This document shows, piece after piece, positions 5,119 to 5,420 of a stretch of DNA of 5,420 nucleotides. The stretch is from Deltaproteobacteria bacterium (GTDB taxonomy: Bacteria; Desulfobacterota; GWC2-55-46). The position numbers were made by a program, and so were the translations under genes. The notes under the pieces are model-generated. The model saw nothing but the letters and a program-made list of their open reading frames with translations. It made no database searches and was not told the origin of the DNA. The first letter of the stretch is position 1, and each line of letters starts with the position of its first letter. The DNA lies in contig JACRNN010000123.1 in assembly GCA_016234955.1 (NCBI GenBank), positions 1-5,420 of the forward strand, in the 5' to 3' direction.

Positions 5119-5420
5119 ATGAAAGTAGGCGGAAAAAAACCCGGTGTAAGCTCGAATACTTACGTAAAAAAGGCCGGCGGAGCGGCTGAACAGGCGAAGC
5201 AGATCGAAGCGGGCAGGAAGGCAAGCGAAGGGGATAATGTAGATATCTCCACAAGGGCAAAGGCGTTGACCAACGCGAAGAGGACGCTCGACGACATGCC
5301 TGACGTAAGGGGCGAGCTTGTAGTAAGGCTCAAGACCGACATAGAGGGCGGCGGCTACAACGTGGACTCCGGCAAGGTCGCGGAGAAGATGATAGAGAGG
5401 GCGGTGAGGGACGCCGTCCA
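5119..5420 (+). CDS. flgM: FlgM, anti-sigma-28 factor (3' truncated by window)
   Basis: One hundred codons are visible, with no stop before the window ends. FlgM binds sigma-28 (FliA) in the cytoplasm and blocks late flagellar genes; when the hook-basal body is complete it is secreted through it. The N-terminus is Lys/Gly/Ala-rich and likely disordered (MKVGGKKPGVSSNTYVKKAG), as in the family. The conserved part begins at about residue 39 (DNVDISTRAKAL) and continues with the FlgM signature: PDVRGELVVRLKTDIEGGGY (61-80), then NVDSGKVAEKMIERA (81-95). The family is usually about 90-110 residues, so few codons should be missing. The ATG at 5119 follows AGGAGG (5109-5114) by 4 bases, and a sigma-28 promoter lies 46 bases upstream of the start. 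FlgN and the hook-filament junction genes commonly follow. Confidence 0.94.
   Translation, partial: MKVGGKKPGVSSNTYVKKAGGAAEQAKQIEAGRKASEGDNVDISTRAKALTNAKRTLDDMPDVRGELVVRLKTDIEGGGYNVDSGKVAEKMIERAVRDAV

Noticed and set aside
1..5420. CRISPR array, tRNA/rRNA, phage or defence system
   Set aside because: I found no regularly spaced repeats, no RNA-gene signatures and no defence genes. Apart from the one palindromic repeat, the window is a continuous flagellar operon.

Overview
The window is a stretch of a flagellar basal-body operon from a Gram-negative, flagellated bacterium. All genes are on the + strand, in the order flgF (3' end only), flgG, flgA, flgH, flgI, a 70-residue orphan ORF, flgJ with an M23 peptidase domain, and flgM (5' part only). 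L-ring and P-ring genes imply an outer membrane. Coding DNA is GC-rich, yet Ile is written mostly as ATA and Arg mostly as AGG. In the FlgI mature region I counted 23 of 28 Ile as ATA and 9 of 13 Arg as AGG. This codon habit, the FlgJ-M23 fusion and the flgG-flgA-flgH order suggest a Desulfobacterota- or Nitrospirota-like lineage (former Deltaproteobacteria and relatives). That placement is inference, not a match.

Layout: positions 1-2606 are tightly packed rod and ring genes (flgF, flgG, flgA, flgH) with gaps of 2 to 27 bases. Positions 2607-2758 hold an AT-richer, imperfectly palindromic repeat element. It lies directly between the flgH stop codon and the flgI signal peptide, and it leaves flgI without an obvious native start. 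flgI follows, then a 70-residue protein that looks like a free-standing histidine-kinase H-box helix pair, then flgJ. The 196-base gap 4923-5118 holds a near-perfect sigma-28 (FliA) promoter for flgM, which runs off the right edge.

How the genes work together: FlgF and FlgG build the proximal and distal rod. FlgJ caps the growing rod, and its peptidase domain probably opens the peptidoglycan. FlgA chaperones FlgI into the periplasmic P ring, and the lipoprotein FlgH forms the outer-membrane L ring. FlgM is the anti-sigma-28 factor that holds back late genes until the hook-basal body is finished. A sigma-28 promoter in front of flgM gives the usual negative feedback.

The most interesting points are the repeat that seems to have replaced the flgI translation start and could make it depend on flgH translation, the orphan H-box protein inside a structural operon, and the FlgJ-M23 fusion. 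Most of the rest is ordinary flagellar biology.
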